A DNA stretch of 64,000 nucleotides from Lepidonotus clava (GCA_936440205.1 OW387138.1:24633541-24697540), one strand, 5' to 3'; numbered from the stretch's first letter, positions 48,101-59,900 are shown. Made by a program: numbers and translations. Notes: generated from the letters alone by a model not told the origin.

Positions 48101-50866
48101 TCATATGATAACTTCATAAACCGTTCCTGGATCTATTTCGGATGTCCCTGGCCTTACTGTCTTTCGGGCAGATCCCGTTCCGGTCGCTGTTGAGGTGGGC
48201 GTGGTCGATCTAGGAGGAGCGTTAGGCATTGTTCCATGTCCCATCACCGGTTGAGGCCAGTCCGCTCCAACATCGGACCAGCCTGCGTCGATGAGGCGCG
48301 GTACTCCCATGGGTACAGGGGTAGCTAGCCCTGAGGAATATCTCAGCAGTCTGGCCCTGGTATTGTATTTTAAATTACTCATCATTAGACGGGCTAGTTT
48401 CTTAGATACCCTCAGGGTGTCTGGTAGTGGTACCTTAGATGGATGTTGTCCAGGTCTAGTCGCTGCTCCCATCAGCTGCGCCCCCCAGGTAACTGTCAGA
48501 GTATACTTCAGACACAGCTGGGTCACCAGTAGATCCCTAATGAGCACATAGCCCTCCGTATAAGTGTGGTCTGAAGGCATGGCCAGTTCCCCCAGAAAGA
48601 TTGTCTCTATCATATGTGGGTTGGCAAACTGTACATACAGTCCATCTACAGTCTTCCTTCTGATATATCTCCACTTTCGCCACACGAGGACCACTATGGC
48701 GATGACTAGTACTGCTAATAATATAGCAAGTACTGCCACCGCAGTGGGGTTGGCGGTCGTGTCCGGGCATCCAGTTAGTTCCCTTTCACCGCGCAGCAGC
48801 TTCTCTGGGTCCGCCGCTTCCAAGGCCATGGCCCGAGGTAAAGTCATGGTTAGTCCGGCCAGGGCAGCCTTGCCTTGGTGGTTCCGCCAGCACTTCCAGA
48901 GGATACACCCAATAATGGTTACTGCTACCACTATACAGAAGATTGTGAGGAGGCCAAAGCCGCCCCCAAAGTTACCTATGGAAAACCATGGGGCGTGTTT
49001 GTCCACCTCGTAGCGGTCAGTTGCTTTCTTGATGCCTTTAGCCAAGTCTTTCCTGTGTTTTTGGATTCGCTTGGCCAGAGAGGATACAGGTATTCTGACC
49101 TTTAGGCTTTCCTCGATTTCCAGTAGCTCTTTCCTAATCGTTTCAGGGATAGGATCTGATTCCAACATAGTGGGTTCATTCTCGGGCCTCGTGAAATTAG
49201 CGTTCCATCCTTTCACACGACTCGCTGCTCCCAACAGGTCGTTAGGTGGATACACGACCGTGGTGATCCTGGTGCGTCGGTCACAGTTCCGTAAACTATA
49301 CGGTATCCATGATCCCTGCGTCTGGAAGGCACAATCGCATTCCACCTGAACTCGCGCATAGTTTTCTATGTTCACCTCCACCGCGGGTTGATTTCTGCAA
49401 ATCATTTGGCCCCGGGTGTCAGCGCTGACCACAAGCATATCTCCGTCGTCCAGATACACTGCCATTTCTCCAAAGTCTGCTTCCAACAGATAGTCCAGTT
49501 CACATTTCTCTCGTATGGCCATGTCATCGCGTCTCAACAGGGCGGCAGTGCAGGTGTTATCCGTAATCTTTTTCATGTAGGGCAAGTCCTTACAAAGCGT
49601 GATGGTCTGCCCATAACAGCCTGACCAACTGCCGCTAGCCAGTGGTACGTAATACTGACGGGACATGGACATAGCCACACTTTTTGGTAGATTAACAATT
49701 TGGAGAGCGTCCTTCTTTTGCCTTCCTCTAACTGGTACTGGCACAGGAAAAGTCAGTACTTCGTAGACTCTAAACAGATGTTCGTCAGCCACAACTGGTA
49801 CCCTTACATACACGATAAGTTCCTGGGTGGTTTCATTAAATTTAAATGAGGGCTGACTGTTCTCATAATAGAAGGAGGGATCTGAAAACGCTACATGGAA
49901 CCTGGGATGGATTCCTTTCAGATATCTGTTGACTTCCAGGACCGCTCCGACCATATACTGGCGTGGTACCAAATCCATGGTTAGTTGGCCCCGTGTCAGG
50001 TGTTGTACACCTTTCCTGAACACGCGCGTTTGCTCTACCACCAACTGGAGATACACCATTTCACCCAGTTTGTCTTCCAGAGCTACAGGTATCATGTTCA
50101 GGTACAGTTCCATCCAGTCTACCTTATGTTGGACGAGTTTCATTCTCCGGCGAGTGGTATTATGCGCCTTATTTAATGACCTTAAATTATCTAACAGACC
50201 TATCACGACGTGGTTAACCCTTTCTACTGCCTCGTCGTGTTTCTCGTTCATCAGCGCCAGATCTTCGATCATCTGGTCGGAGGACTCTTGTAACACTTTA
50301 ATTAGTTCCCTGTTATACTTGACATCAGCTGAAAGCCCCTTGTTCCATGATGTTGGAATAGGGAAGGTCGGCCATCCTGGGTCGTCCAGCATGATGGGGA
50401 GTTTCTTCATTCTTTTGATCCTTCCGCCTGAGTCTGATTCTGACCCTTGATTTTGAGGTCGCTGTTGGTTGTTTTTAATTAGCGAACTTAAGGTTTCATT
50501 GAGAATTTCCCTATACCGACCTTTGAGCGCCTGCGATGTCTGATCCATCCAATTCACTAGCGACCTGATGTGGTAACAGGCTCGGTCGAGAGCGTCTCCT
50601 CCCTTTAGGTACCGATGACAGACCTGGCCAAAGGTAGCCTTGATGAAGGAGCGCCTTTGGGGAATAGTGATCAGGAAACCTTGTCGGACGTGAGTAATAT
50701 CTGCGGTGGACATTAATTTCCCTGGTTTCAGTACCACCCCATATTGTTCCAAGGCTATAACTTCAGCATTAGGGGCTAGCCCTTCACGTGGGCTGGAATC
50801 ATTCCGCAACCCCTTAATGCCTCCTATCATGGCGAAAACGAACAGCACCGACCACTTCATTGTCAT
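48101..50866 (-). CDS. env: Envelope protein, baculovirus F-like, with two hydrophobic segments
   Basis: A 921-residue membrane glycoprotein that would mediate fusion. The start MTMKWSVLFVFAMIGGIKGL is a signal peptide. A basic RIKR site at about 149-152 fits furin cleavage. Residues about 185-300 are heptad-rich and resemble the helical region of baculovirus/errantivirus F proteins. A cysteine-rich region spans about 417-528. Hydrophobic segments lie at about 629-657 and 707-729, each followed by basic residues, and a cytoplasmic tail of about 190 residues follows. F-like envelopes normally have one anchor near the end, so the second segment and long tail are unusual. N-glycosylation motifs include NDS, NET and NFT. 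The ATG is the first in the frame. Family assignment is by layout. Confidence 0.8.
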   Translation of the reverse strand: MTMKWSVLFVFAMIGGIKGLRNDSSPREGLAPNAEVIALEQYGVVLKPGKLMSTADITHVRQGFLITIPQRRSFIKATFGQVCHRYLKGGDALDRACYHIRSLVNWMDQTSQALKGRYREILNETLSSLIKNNQQRPQNQGSESDSGGRIKRMKKLPIMLDDPGWPTFPIPTSWNKGLSADVKYNRELIKVLQESSDQMIEDLALMNEKHDEAVERVNHVVIGLLDNLRSLNKAHNTTRRRMKLVQHKVDWMELYLNMIPVALEDKLGEMVYLQLVVEQTRVFRKGVQHLTRGQLTMDLVPRQYMVGAVLEVNRYLKGIHPRFHVAFSDPSFYYENSQPSFKFNETTQELIVYVRVPVVADEHLFRVYEVLTFPVPVPVRGRQKKDALQIVNLPKSVAMSMSRQYYVPLASGSWSGCYGQTITLCKDLPYMKKITDNTCTAALLRRDDMAIREKCELDYLLEADFGEMAVYLDDGDMLVVSADTRGQMICRNQPAVEVNIENYARVQVECDCAFQTQGSWIPYSLRNCDRRTRITTVVYPPNDLLGAASRVKGWNANFTRPENEPTMLESDPIPETIRKELLEIEESLKVRIPVSSLAKRIQKHRKDLAKGIKKATDRYEVDKHAPWFSIGNFGGGFGLLTIFCIVVAVTIIGCILWKCWRNHQGKAALAGLTMTLPRAMALEAADPEKLLRGERELTGCPDTTANPTAVAVLAILLAVLVIAIVVLVWRKWRYIRRKTVDGLYVQFANPHMIETIFLGELAMPSDHTYTEGYVLIRDLLVTQLCLKYTLTVTWGAQLMGAATRPGQHPSKVPLPDTLRVSKKLARLMMSNLKYNTRARLLRYSSGLATPVPMGVPRLIDAGWSDVGADWPQPVMGHGTMPNAPPRSTTPTSTATGTGSARKTVRPGTSEIDPGTVYEVII

Positions 50867-51004
50867 TGGTTTTAGCGCTAGTCCGTGAGAGTTAAGTTTA
50901 TAGTTTAACTAAAACATGTTCACAACAAAGTTACCTTCACTCTTCTGCGCACCACTATCATCCATGCGCCGAAGTATGCCCTCCTCTCGGGCCCCCTGGT
51001 CCAC

Positions 51005-51574
51005 TTAGTTTGGGACATGCTCATAGAGATTTTGCCCATTGTCATTCACCACTCGCCTGATGATTCCGCTCTCGTCCTTGGTGACCGTGATCCTCAAGCC
51101 TCTCATACGTTCGCAGGACGAGGGGCGCATTGCTCTGAGGGGTCTTGGCCTAGTAGGTTCCAGTCCGAAACGGCCCCCGTTGGATCGTACGACGGTTGGC
51201 TCGAGGGGTACGGGTTCGGCACCTGCGGTGGGTTTGTCGTTGGGAGTGGGCTCGGCCACAGTGGGCCCCCCGGCTGGCTGGTTGGCGTCCACTGCTGCTG
51301 GTTCCATAGCAGTGGTGAGGGATTGGCGCTGCAGCTCGTTGTCAAGCTGCTCAAGTCTAAACAAGCGGGGTCCGCAGGCTGCAAGTGGTGGAGGAGGGGA
51401 GCTCCCGCTGGCCCGTTCCCCACCGGTGGGGTTGGCGCGTGTTGAACGGGTGCTACCTCCACTTTTAGTCCTGGAGCGGCGACGGTTAGCTGTTCCCCTC
51501 CCGATCGCCTTTCCAGAGTGGGCAGAGGCCGGCCGCCTCGTGTTGTTTGTTGTCTGGTACCTTCCCTGACGCAT
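51005..51574 (-). CDS. Accessory ORF B (basic, leucine-motif protein), overlaps ORF A
   Basis: A 189-codon frame from ATG, between pol and env. The N-terminal part is strongly basic (GTANRRRSRTKSGGSTRS at about 28-45). A leucine-spaced stretch LFRLEQLDNELQRQSL follows (about 71-86), and a C-terminal domain contains RMRGLRITVTKDESGIIRRV. The arginine-rich block plus leucine-spaced block recalls retroviral Rev/Rex-type RNA exporters, but there is no sequence homology that I can see. It overlaps ORF A by about 470 bases in another frame. The frame ends about 140 bases before the env ATG. Confidence 0.5.
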   Translation of the reverse strand: MRQGRYQTTNNTRRPASAHSGKAIGRGTANRRRSRTKSGGSTRSTRANPTGGERASGSSPPPPLAACGPRLFRLEQLDNELQRQSLTTAMEPAAVDANQPAGGPTVAEPTPNDKPTAGAEPVPLEPTVVRSNGGRFGLEPTRPRPLRAMRPSSCERMRGLRITVTKDESGIIRRVVNDNGQNLYEHVPN

Positions 51575-52077
51575 TTAGAGTTTTGTGTAGTCCTTTGAAT
51601 GAAAGGAGCTACCTGAGTTTTAACCTCAGTTAACTGTTTGTTTGATTTTGGCACATCCAGTCCCACTGTCCTTCTAATTTCGTCAACAGTCTCAAATAGT
51701 TGGAACAGTGGTTGCGTAAGGTCCCAGAACCAGCCGGCCTGAATCTGCACCGGTCGGTTGGCCGCTTCCCCCTTCTGAACCGGCTTGGCCAACGCCGTTA
51801 GCCTTGGCTCGGGCTCCGAGTCACTCACCTCAGATAAATTGTAAAAGTCTTTATCTGCTGCCTTCTTTTTGGCTGGAATCGATTTAGCGGACTTCTTGGC
51901 TCCGCCTCCTGTGGTCGTTCTGGTGGGCCGCCGGGCTGGTGTCCTTGGTTTCTTCCGGGCAATCCCGGCGTCGGTTGAGTCCGGACGGACACCCCCCCGG
52001 CCCGGCCAACTCCACTGCCTAAGGGTCTGAGCCGGTCGTTTCTTAGTACTCTCCTTCTCGACTGCCTTTTCTTTCAT
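51103..52077 (-). CDS. Accessory ORF A (basic, Pro-rich protein)
   Basis: A 324-codon frame starting MKEKAVEKESTKKRPAQTLR. The first ~75 residues carry several Lys/Arg clusters typical of nuclear localisation or nucleic-acid binding (ARKKPRTPARRPTR, KKSAKSIPAKKK). A short acidic patch SEVSDSEPEP follows, then a helical part around FWDLTQPLFQLFETVDEIRR (about 118-137). The C-terminal half is Pro/Ser/Gln-rich and lies in the part overlapped by ORF B. It sits 0.66 kb after pol and 0.24 kb before env, the place where complex retroviruses keep regulatory genes. No homologue is recognised. Confidence 0.5.
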   Translation of the reverse strand: MKEKAVEKESTKKRPAQTLRQWSWPGRGGVRPDSTDAGIARKKPRTPARRPTRTTTGGGAKKSAKSIPAKKKAADKDFYNLSEVSDSEPEPRLTALAKPVQKGEAANRPVQIQAGWFWDLTQPLFQLFETVDEIRRTVGLDVPKSNKQLTEVKTQVAPFIQRTTQNSKCVREGTRQQTTRGGRPLPTLERRSGGEQLTVAAPGLKVEVAPVQHAPTPPVGNGPAGAPLLHHLQPADPACLDLSSLTTSCSANPSPLLWNQQQWTPTSQPGGPLWPSPLPTTNPPQVPNPYPSSQPSYDPTGAVSDWNLLGQDPSEQCAPRPANV

Positions 52078-52365
52078 TTGGTAAAATCCTAAAAGAATGG
52101 CCCAACGAACCTTCCCTTGGTAGGTAGCGCCCTCTGGTGGGGGCGGCCAATCCGTTTCCTTCTCAGGGGGGCGATGATCCTTCCCTCCGTGTCCGCAGGG
52201 AAAGTAGTGGTTCCCTTTGGATTGCTATGTGGCCGGAGGGCTAGGCAGTTCCCCATGAGTCGGTGGATCAGTGTCCCAGCTAAGTTCTCTTTCTGCTCCT
52301 TCCAGGAGAAGTCGAAAGTTGAACAATTTCTATCTCCAACTTTCGTTCAGAGATAGAATCAATGT

Positions 52366-52716
52366 CTATCTCCGTTTCCTCCCGGGCTGGGTTGTGCGTA
52401 CAATCACCTGCAGCAGAGGTGACCGCCTAGGAGCAGAGTTGCGGACCGACTGGTGGATTGGCGCGGATCCCACGAAATTATAACCGATCCGCTTGTCCAT
52501 GCCGTCTCCATATTTGGAGCTGTATCTTGTTTCAGGTGGGGGGGAACGCTTGCATCCGGTCCCAGGAGATGACGCCAAACCACTGGCATCTCCCCTGGTG
52601 TGCGCGCCCTCCTTTTCTGCCACGCCCCTGGGCGCGGCGAGGTGGCCGTGAGGTAGGCCACCTGTTCCATTAGCGTTGATGCTAACGGTGCCGCTCCGCC
52701 GAACCTTTATTTTCAC
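52366..52716 (-). other. Open frame between pol and accessory ORF A
   Basis: A 116-codon basic frame without an ATG at its start (GTG at the first position), ending in a cluster of basic residues (TTQPGRKRR). It starts just after the pol stop. It might be an exon of a spliced accessory gene or chance open sequence. I give it low weight. Confidence 0.25.
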
Positions 52717-52737
52717 AGGGCGGCTAGATTTCCTGTA

Positions 52738-55700
52738 TTAATCATCCATGTCGTCGCTTTCCCCGCCGTTGAACAGAGCGGCGTAGTTAGGCCGACGGTT
52801 CCGACGCAGGTTATAGCCACCTTTCGTCGGGACATGGTCCTCTTCTGTTTTTTCTGGGCTCTGTTCCGATGTATCCGAGATCGGTACATCACCGCAGGGC
52901 AGTTTTATAGGTTTGTTGTTGCCTGGAGGGGATCTCCCTTCCAACGGCTGGCCCTTGCCCCTTCGTTTAGCTCGTTTGCGTTTCCTCTGTCCATTAGCAC
53001 CAGCTGTTCCCCGTTCACAGGCGGCTTTATTAGGAACAAAGGATAAGTTTGGTGACAGCGCGGTGTCCGCACTGGCGCCCTGACCATCAGTGATTTGCCC
53101 ATCCGTTTCTGCTAAATCAGTGGGACTTGGACCAGGTTTTTGTGTAGGTACCTTCCTGGCCATAGGAATTGCATCATGCTCACGGGGACCGGTCGTTCCC
53201 GTTGAGTTTTCAGTCTCAGCACCCCTTATTTCGCCATCTTCCTCAGCGATTTCACCCGTCGGAGTGTGATGCAATTCAGGGTTTCGGTCAGGATCTGCCC
53301 CTTTTGAGTTAGTGATTTTCGCTTCTCTCACCATTTTGGGAATGTTATGAGGGACGGCGGGAGACCAAGGCCCATGTGCAGGTTTGAGTTTCGAAATGTT
53401 TACTAGATGTGGTACCTGTTTCCCAGTTTTTAAGGACACTAGTCTAACAAGGTGGTCCCCTTTTGTTTCAATTACCCTGAATGGCCCAGTATACCTGTTT
53501 GAGAACTTAGACGTTTCATTCTCGCTAGCTAAAGGGTCGTACATGTATACCATATCACCCTCATACATTTGAGTAGGCCGTGCCCGTTCATCGATTCGCA
53601 ACCTCAGATCCTTTTCATAGTTTTGAACTACCTTTTCTGCCATATTCCTAAACATAGCAATATTATCCTTGGTTTGCATGAAAAACTCACAGTCGTTCAG
53701 CGTTTCAGGAATTGTTCCCTGCTCAGGCATTCCCATGCTAATTGGATCTCTGCCAAACAGCAAGGTATGCGGGCTGTATCCCGACCGTACACTGATCGTG
53801 GATCTAACTGTCCACAATGCAATGGGAAGTAGATCGATCCAGTTACAGTGGTCGTCAGGGATATAATAAGCAATCAGGTTTTCAATGGTTTTATGTAGTC
53901 TTTCTACCCGAGCGTTGCCAGTCGGCATTCGCCCGGTAGTGAACGTTTGTTTGCACGCTAGTCGGGTAGTAATCTCCCGGAACAGTCCTGATAGGAAGGC
54001 CGCCCCCCGGTCTGTGTGCAGACGGTTTACCCGCCCATACCGACACACTATCCCGGTTAGGAAACAGTTGGCCGCGGTTTGCGCAGTGGAGTCTTTTGTG
54101 GTGAAGGTCATGATATATTTTGACCCATCCCTAGCCCTCTTTAGTGGCCCGATGAAATCACACTGTACCACCTCAAAGGGTCGGGTCGGCCTCTCCCAAG
54201 ACTTAGCTAAGGCCTTGAAATGTGGGGCCCGTCTCCTTAGAGAGCAGGTTTCACAGGCCTTCACATAGTCTGCTATGTCGGCGTTCATGTTTCGCCAGTA
54301 GAATCTGTCAGAGATTTTGGTAGTGAGACTACTGATACCCACATGTCCCCCAGCTAAGATATCATTATGTAACAGTCTCAGGACTTTGGGAATCAACCTA
54401 CCCGGAACTATCATGCGAGGTTTTAGTCTGACCAGTTGGTCTTGGTGTTTGTTATACCTTTTGACGTTGAACCTACAGAGCACCCCCGGTGCTACCATTC
54501 CCACAAAATCGGCTTGGTCCATTATTCGCCTAGCTTCAAGGGGATCTGTTGGTAGGTCTCCGTCCTGCAGGTAGTCTATCAATTGCGCGCACTCTGCATC
54601 TTGGAGTTGCGCGTTTATTACCGTAGCCACAGAAAGCTCTTCATCCTGAACCTCGGCCTCAAATAACTCACATCCCACAGCGGGCTCATATTCTTCACCT
54701 GGGACATGTTCATGATAGACTCTAGACAAATAGTCCGGTAGAAAATGAGTCGCTCCTGGCTCATATATGATTTCAAAATCAAAATCTGATAGCGCTAAAG
54801 CCCACCGTCTCAGCCGGGCTGACGGGGCTTTGTAGGCACTCTGTAGCAGGGGGATCAATGGTTTGTGATCAGTCACTATTGTGATTTTAGCTCCCTGCAA
54901 CATGTCCTCATAGTTCTTAATGCCTTTAATCACTGCCAGAGCCTCTTTTTCTGTTACCGAATAATTTAATTCGGCGTCACGGAGGGTACACCCCCAGAAA
55001 GCAACCGGACGGTAGATTTCATCTAGTTTATGACAAACCGCTGCACCGCACGCGGCGTCTGATGCATCAGTTAGCAGATAGAAATGCCCTCCTATATCTG
55101 GATGAATTAGTAAGGGCGGCGAGGTGAGCAGTTTCTTTAACTGTTGAAACGCTTCCTCGCAGGCCTCTGTCCACTCAAAATAGACTTCTTTCTTTAACAG
55201 CCGGTTTAAAGGCTTTGCTAGATCAGCGAAATTAGGGACAAACGATCGGTAGTAGTTACACAGTCCCAGAAAGGATTTAATAGTTTTCACATTATGTGGA
55301 CGGTTAAAGGCTGTAATCTTTTCTGTGGTTACCCTTTGTGTAGCCACTCCTTCCGCGTTTACTACGTGGCCGAGGAAATTGATTTCACTGCGGCACCACT
55401 CACACTTTGACGGTTTCAGTTTGAGATTAGCTCTCGCCAAAGCTTGGAGAACCACCTCAACGCTCGCCAGGTGTTCTTCAAATGTAGTGTCGTAGACGAT
55501 TACGTCGTCTAAATATGCTAAGCATGTTCTAGGAATCAATCCCTTTAGCACTATGGCCATTACCTTGGTAAACTGCCAAGGCGCGCCAACTAAGCCAAAT
55601 GGTACACGCTTATACTGATACACACCCATCGGGGTTTCAAAAGCGGTATATTTTCTACTGTCTTCTTCGATTACACACTGATGATAGCCGCTCAACAGAT

Positions 55701-56990
55701 CTAAAGCTGTCCACATAGTGGGTTTCTTGTAAGCCATATATAGGAAAACGAGCGAGCTGTGGGCATGGGGAATTTATCTTTAAAAGTGACTTGATTAAGC
55801 ATGCGAAAGTCTGTACAGAGCCTAGGTTTGCCGTCTTTCTTCTGCACTACCACCAGCGGGCTTCGCCAAGCCGATTCGCTGGGTTCTATGACACCTATAT
55901 CTATAAGTTGCCTAACCTGTTCATCGATGATATCCATCTTTTGTGGAGAGTATCGGTATGGTCTAGAACTTATGACTCCCTGCGACTCATCCACAATGAT
56001 TCTCATCGGCGCTATTTCACAGTGACCTAACTCTTCCATTGAGAACGCTAGTGCATTCCTGTTGTTATTAAGCATTTGTCTAAACCTTACCTGTTGTTCT
56101 TCGTTTAAGCACGACTCGGTTAGATCTATTTTACTTACATTTTCATCCATTTTACCTCGGGATTTCTCCTCAGAGGTTTGGCTTTCCATTTGCACTGCGT
56201 CTTTCATTACTTCTACAGAAATCCTACAGATGGACATTGGGGTCTCTGTTTTAGTTAGATAACACAAGTCTAGGAACTCTTCTATCTGATCTTGGTTTAC
56301 CTCAGGCACTGCGCATTCTTCTGCAAAAGCTAACACTTCCTGGGGAGTGATTTCTTGCATTTCATCTAGCGGATTCATGACTTTGATCCACCACTGACTT
56401 CCCACCGTATTCACGCACCCCTCCACTAGGACTGGGGCAGTGACTGCTGGTGCGCAGTAAGCCACTGGTGAGTCTAATCCCAGCGGCTCTCGGGTGGTAA
56501 CCGGTATGATGCATTCATTTCCCGGTGGAATTTTCACTGTTTCTTTGCTGACTATAGGGTTTCCACAAAACACTTCTATCTTTGCGCCTGGTAGAGATAA
56601 ATCTGATCGAAGCACTGTTAATAAGTTTCTACCGATTACTATTAGGTGGCATAGATCGTCCACTATGTTGAAATCATAGCAGACCACCGATCCCTGGATT
56701 GAAAACTTACATCTAATTTGTTCTAGTATTACTTGAGACGAGTTGTCTGCCAGACTGATGTTTCCCTTCGATACCTTCCATTCATCTAAAATGCACTGTT
56801 TAGGGATCTGCCGTTTACAATGGGTGGACATGAAGCAATCACTCGCTCCTGTGTCTACCAAAGATCTAACCTCCTTCTGATCATTAAATCTTAACGTTAA
56901 GAAAAATGCTTCGTCTCCTATCTCTCTCCTAGCCGGTCCGTCCACTGCGCCTAATTCTATCGTGGAATGAACGGACCCCTCCTCTAGTTT
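52738..56990 (-). pseudogene. pol: pol region: protease, reverse transcriptase, RNase H, integrase
   Basis: The order is an aspartic protease with LVDTGASDCF, reverse transcriptase with the YLDDVIVY active site and LGLCNYYRSFVPNFADLAKP, RNase H with LLTDASDAACGAAV and ELNYSVTEKEALAV, and integrase with an HHCC zinc region (HNDILAGGHVG to CETCSLRRR), D,D,E core (CDFIGPL, HTDRGAAF, NARVERLHKTIENL) and a GPF-type C-terminal motif (YTGPFRVIETKGDHLVRL). A long basic, low-complexity tail follows integrase. The domain order RT-RH-IN places it in Ty3/Gypsy (Metaviridae). The region has about one break, so this copy is treated as a fossil for pol. It is entered from gag in the -1 frame. Confidence 0.9.
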
Positions 56991-59900
56991 CCCTGACTCT
57001 TCTGTTCTGTGCCACTGGCTTTACTATCTTTGTACATCCGCGGGGGTTTTTCCCTCAACCTATTCTTTAGCCACAAGCACGCTTCTGTGGAGTGACCGTG
57101 TTGTTGGTGAATGATACAAAACTTACTTTCATCAAAAGGTAGCCTGGGTCTCTCCACTTTCTGCTGAGTTGGCGGATTCTTTCCTTTGTCTACCTCTCTG
57201 TTCGGGGCGGTATTGGATTTAGCGTTCTGATCTGAATTTCTTTCACCTTTCTGATTTTCATACCTATCTTTTCTCTCATAACCTTGCTGTTTATAGTTAC
57301 CACTATTCTGGGGAGCCCCGCTTTGCCCTGGTTTTGGTTTCTGGAACCATGGAGCGGCCTCCAGTCGGGCCAGCACCACTCCAAACCGTTCAGAGATGGA
57401 ATTCAGGGCCGCGGTCTCCTCTGATTCTTGGCTTCCAGCCAGTTCGCTCACTGCATTGGATATTTTAGTTCCCCCTTTGCCTTTGTCCAACGACTCTAGT
57501 CTCGTTGCACAATCCACCGCTTCGGTGAACGACTTAGGGTCCAATATAGCTACTTGTCTGGCCACACCCTGTTTTAATCCCTCTAAAAACACAGCTAACA
57601 TCATACTTTCGCTTGCTTCTGCTTTAACCTGTTTTTGTTTCAGGACACCTGCAAATTCGATCACGCTCTGGTCTTTTCCTTGTTTAAGGCCACAGAACTC
57701 TGCGTGTTTCTGCCACTTAGCTCTTCGATCGCCGAAGATCTTTGTCATTTGAGTTTCTAATTTCTCAAATGTATTTTTCTCGCTTTCAGCTAAGGCTCCT
57801 GCCCAGTCATCTGCCCGTCCCTTCAGGCCTAATAGTGTCATATTCAGGAGATGGGCGTCCGACCAATCATAGATAGCTTTCAGTCGCTTCAGTTCCCTGA
57901 AATACTTTTCTATCTGCTCATCCTCCTTCCCACTAAACCATGGTAATCTAATATTTGGTCCCCTTTGATGACCATTGTGGGACGTTTCCCGCACTGGCGG
58001 GGGTACTTGGCCCCATGCCATTCTTAGCTGCGGAAAAAGATCCCAGATATTTGGCTGGTTCGGCGGGTTTGGAGGATTATTCTGACCTGGTGGGCCCGGC
58101 GGACCTGGCGGTCCCGGTGGGCCGGGCGGTGGAGGATTCGGCGGATTCGGGGGGTTGTTCTGACCTGGCGGTCCTGGCGGACCGGGCAGTGGATTTGGGG
58201 GGTTATCCTGGCCTTGTGGGCCCGGCGGGTTGGGTTGATTCGGAGGGGGATTATTAATAAGGTTTTGAGGAGGGTTGTTGAGAAGGTTTTGAGGAGGGTT
58301 AGGCCCTTGTGGGTTGGCCTGATTATCCTGGCCTCCCTGGACCTGCTGATTAAGAGGAGGAATAAGTCCTTGAGGGTTGGCCTGATCGTTCTGGCCCCCT
58401 TGAACTTGTTGATTAAGGGGAGGGTTGGCCTGATTACCTTGGCCTCCTTGGGCCTGTTGATTAAGAGGAGGGTTAGCCTGATTACCTTGGCCTCCTTGGG
58501 CCTGTTGACCCTGTTGGTTTCCCCCTCCTCCTTGACCTACCTGTATAGGAGCTGCCATTGCCTGCCTTATGAAAGGGTACAATATATTTTGTTGTATGGG
58601 CCCAAGGTCTATCTCGCCTCCTGCCTGCACGCCTCGGCCCGGCTGCTGGATTAGGATCTGGCCATTCCCATTGTTTTGTTGAGGTCCCCCAGGGTTCATC
58701 CCTCGGTTAGGATGCCATGCCCCCAGATCTACACCCCCAGCTCCCCCTTCACCGGGTTGCTGGCGTTGATCTCTATCCTCTCTTTCTTCTACTAGATCCA
58801 TCAAAGGAACGCCTCCTTCCGCCATATTATTTTCGTGGAGGTTTTGTATATCGTGATCGTCCCACTGTTCTTTCACAGGTATTTCTTCTACACTAATTTC
58901 GTCCTCACTTTCTGGTTTAGCTTTCTTACCTGTGTCTAAAACATCCTCGGTAATAAGTTCGTATGAAGACGAGGTTGATTTATCTTCTCTAGCTAATTTT
59001 CTATCAGGACTACCCCCTCTGACATCTGCGGCTGCTTGTTCTGTCTCGCTATTTTCTTCCTCGTACTCGTCCTCGTATTCTTCATACGATTCATGAGTTA
59101 GAGTGTTAAAATCTTGTGCTTTAAGCGTTACATTTTCCTCACTATCCTGATCGCTTAGCCTCTCTAAATCTATGTGCTTTTCGGGGCTTGAGTCTGCCCA
59201 CTGCTTTAATATTTCGGCTGGATCAAAGGCCCGAGCTTCCGCTCTTTTACCAGCTTGGTCTAAGTTCGTTTCTACACCGTAAGTTAATCGATAGGGTTGT
59301 AAATTGCCTACTTTCTCGCTGTTTCCCTCTGCTTCCCTTCCCACTCCCCTATCCCCTCCCACTGTTTTTCCTTTAGCTACAGTGGAATAAGGAATGGACG
59401 CCCCCGGGTTGGGGTGAGTTGGTGTTACCAGTGGGTGACTGATAAACTCAAGTCGTTGGGGTAATGGATAGGTGAGAGAGCTCCCATCAGGTAGGATTAC
59501 CGGATTTTCGGGGCGTTTTCCCCCTGATGGGCTGGAGTTATCCGTGGTGTTTTGTCGTTGTTTTAGGTTTCCTGAAGAAAATAGGTTATCTTCATTGGAA
59601 ACTTCCTGTTCGCTTTCACCTCCCGCTGCGGGTAGTAAACGATAAGGAACACTTTGGTTACACCACGGATTGTTCACATCAGATTCACAGGTGGAGCGAG
59701 AGCTAGTACCAGTTTCGTGGTCCGTAGGTGGTACGTACCCTGGGTTCCAATATTGCTGATATTCCGTGAGACGGTTCTTCCCTTCAACTCGTCCCGAGTG
59801 TGTTAGGGTTTCAAGTCCTTCGTCAAGAACCGGCCTATCTTTGGACCCTAGGTGCCAGGGAAATGGTTTACCTTTGCCACGGGTTTGGTAATTTTGTGCA

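Noticed and set aside
48564-50450. Several plus-strand frames of 76-173 codons opposite env
   Set aside because: They lack domains and follow the codon structure of env on the other strand.
52738-55737. Plus-strand frames opposite pol
   Set aside because: Shadows of the pol coding strand.
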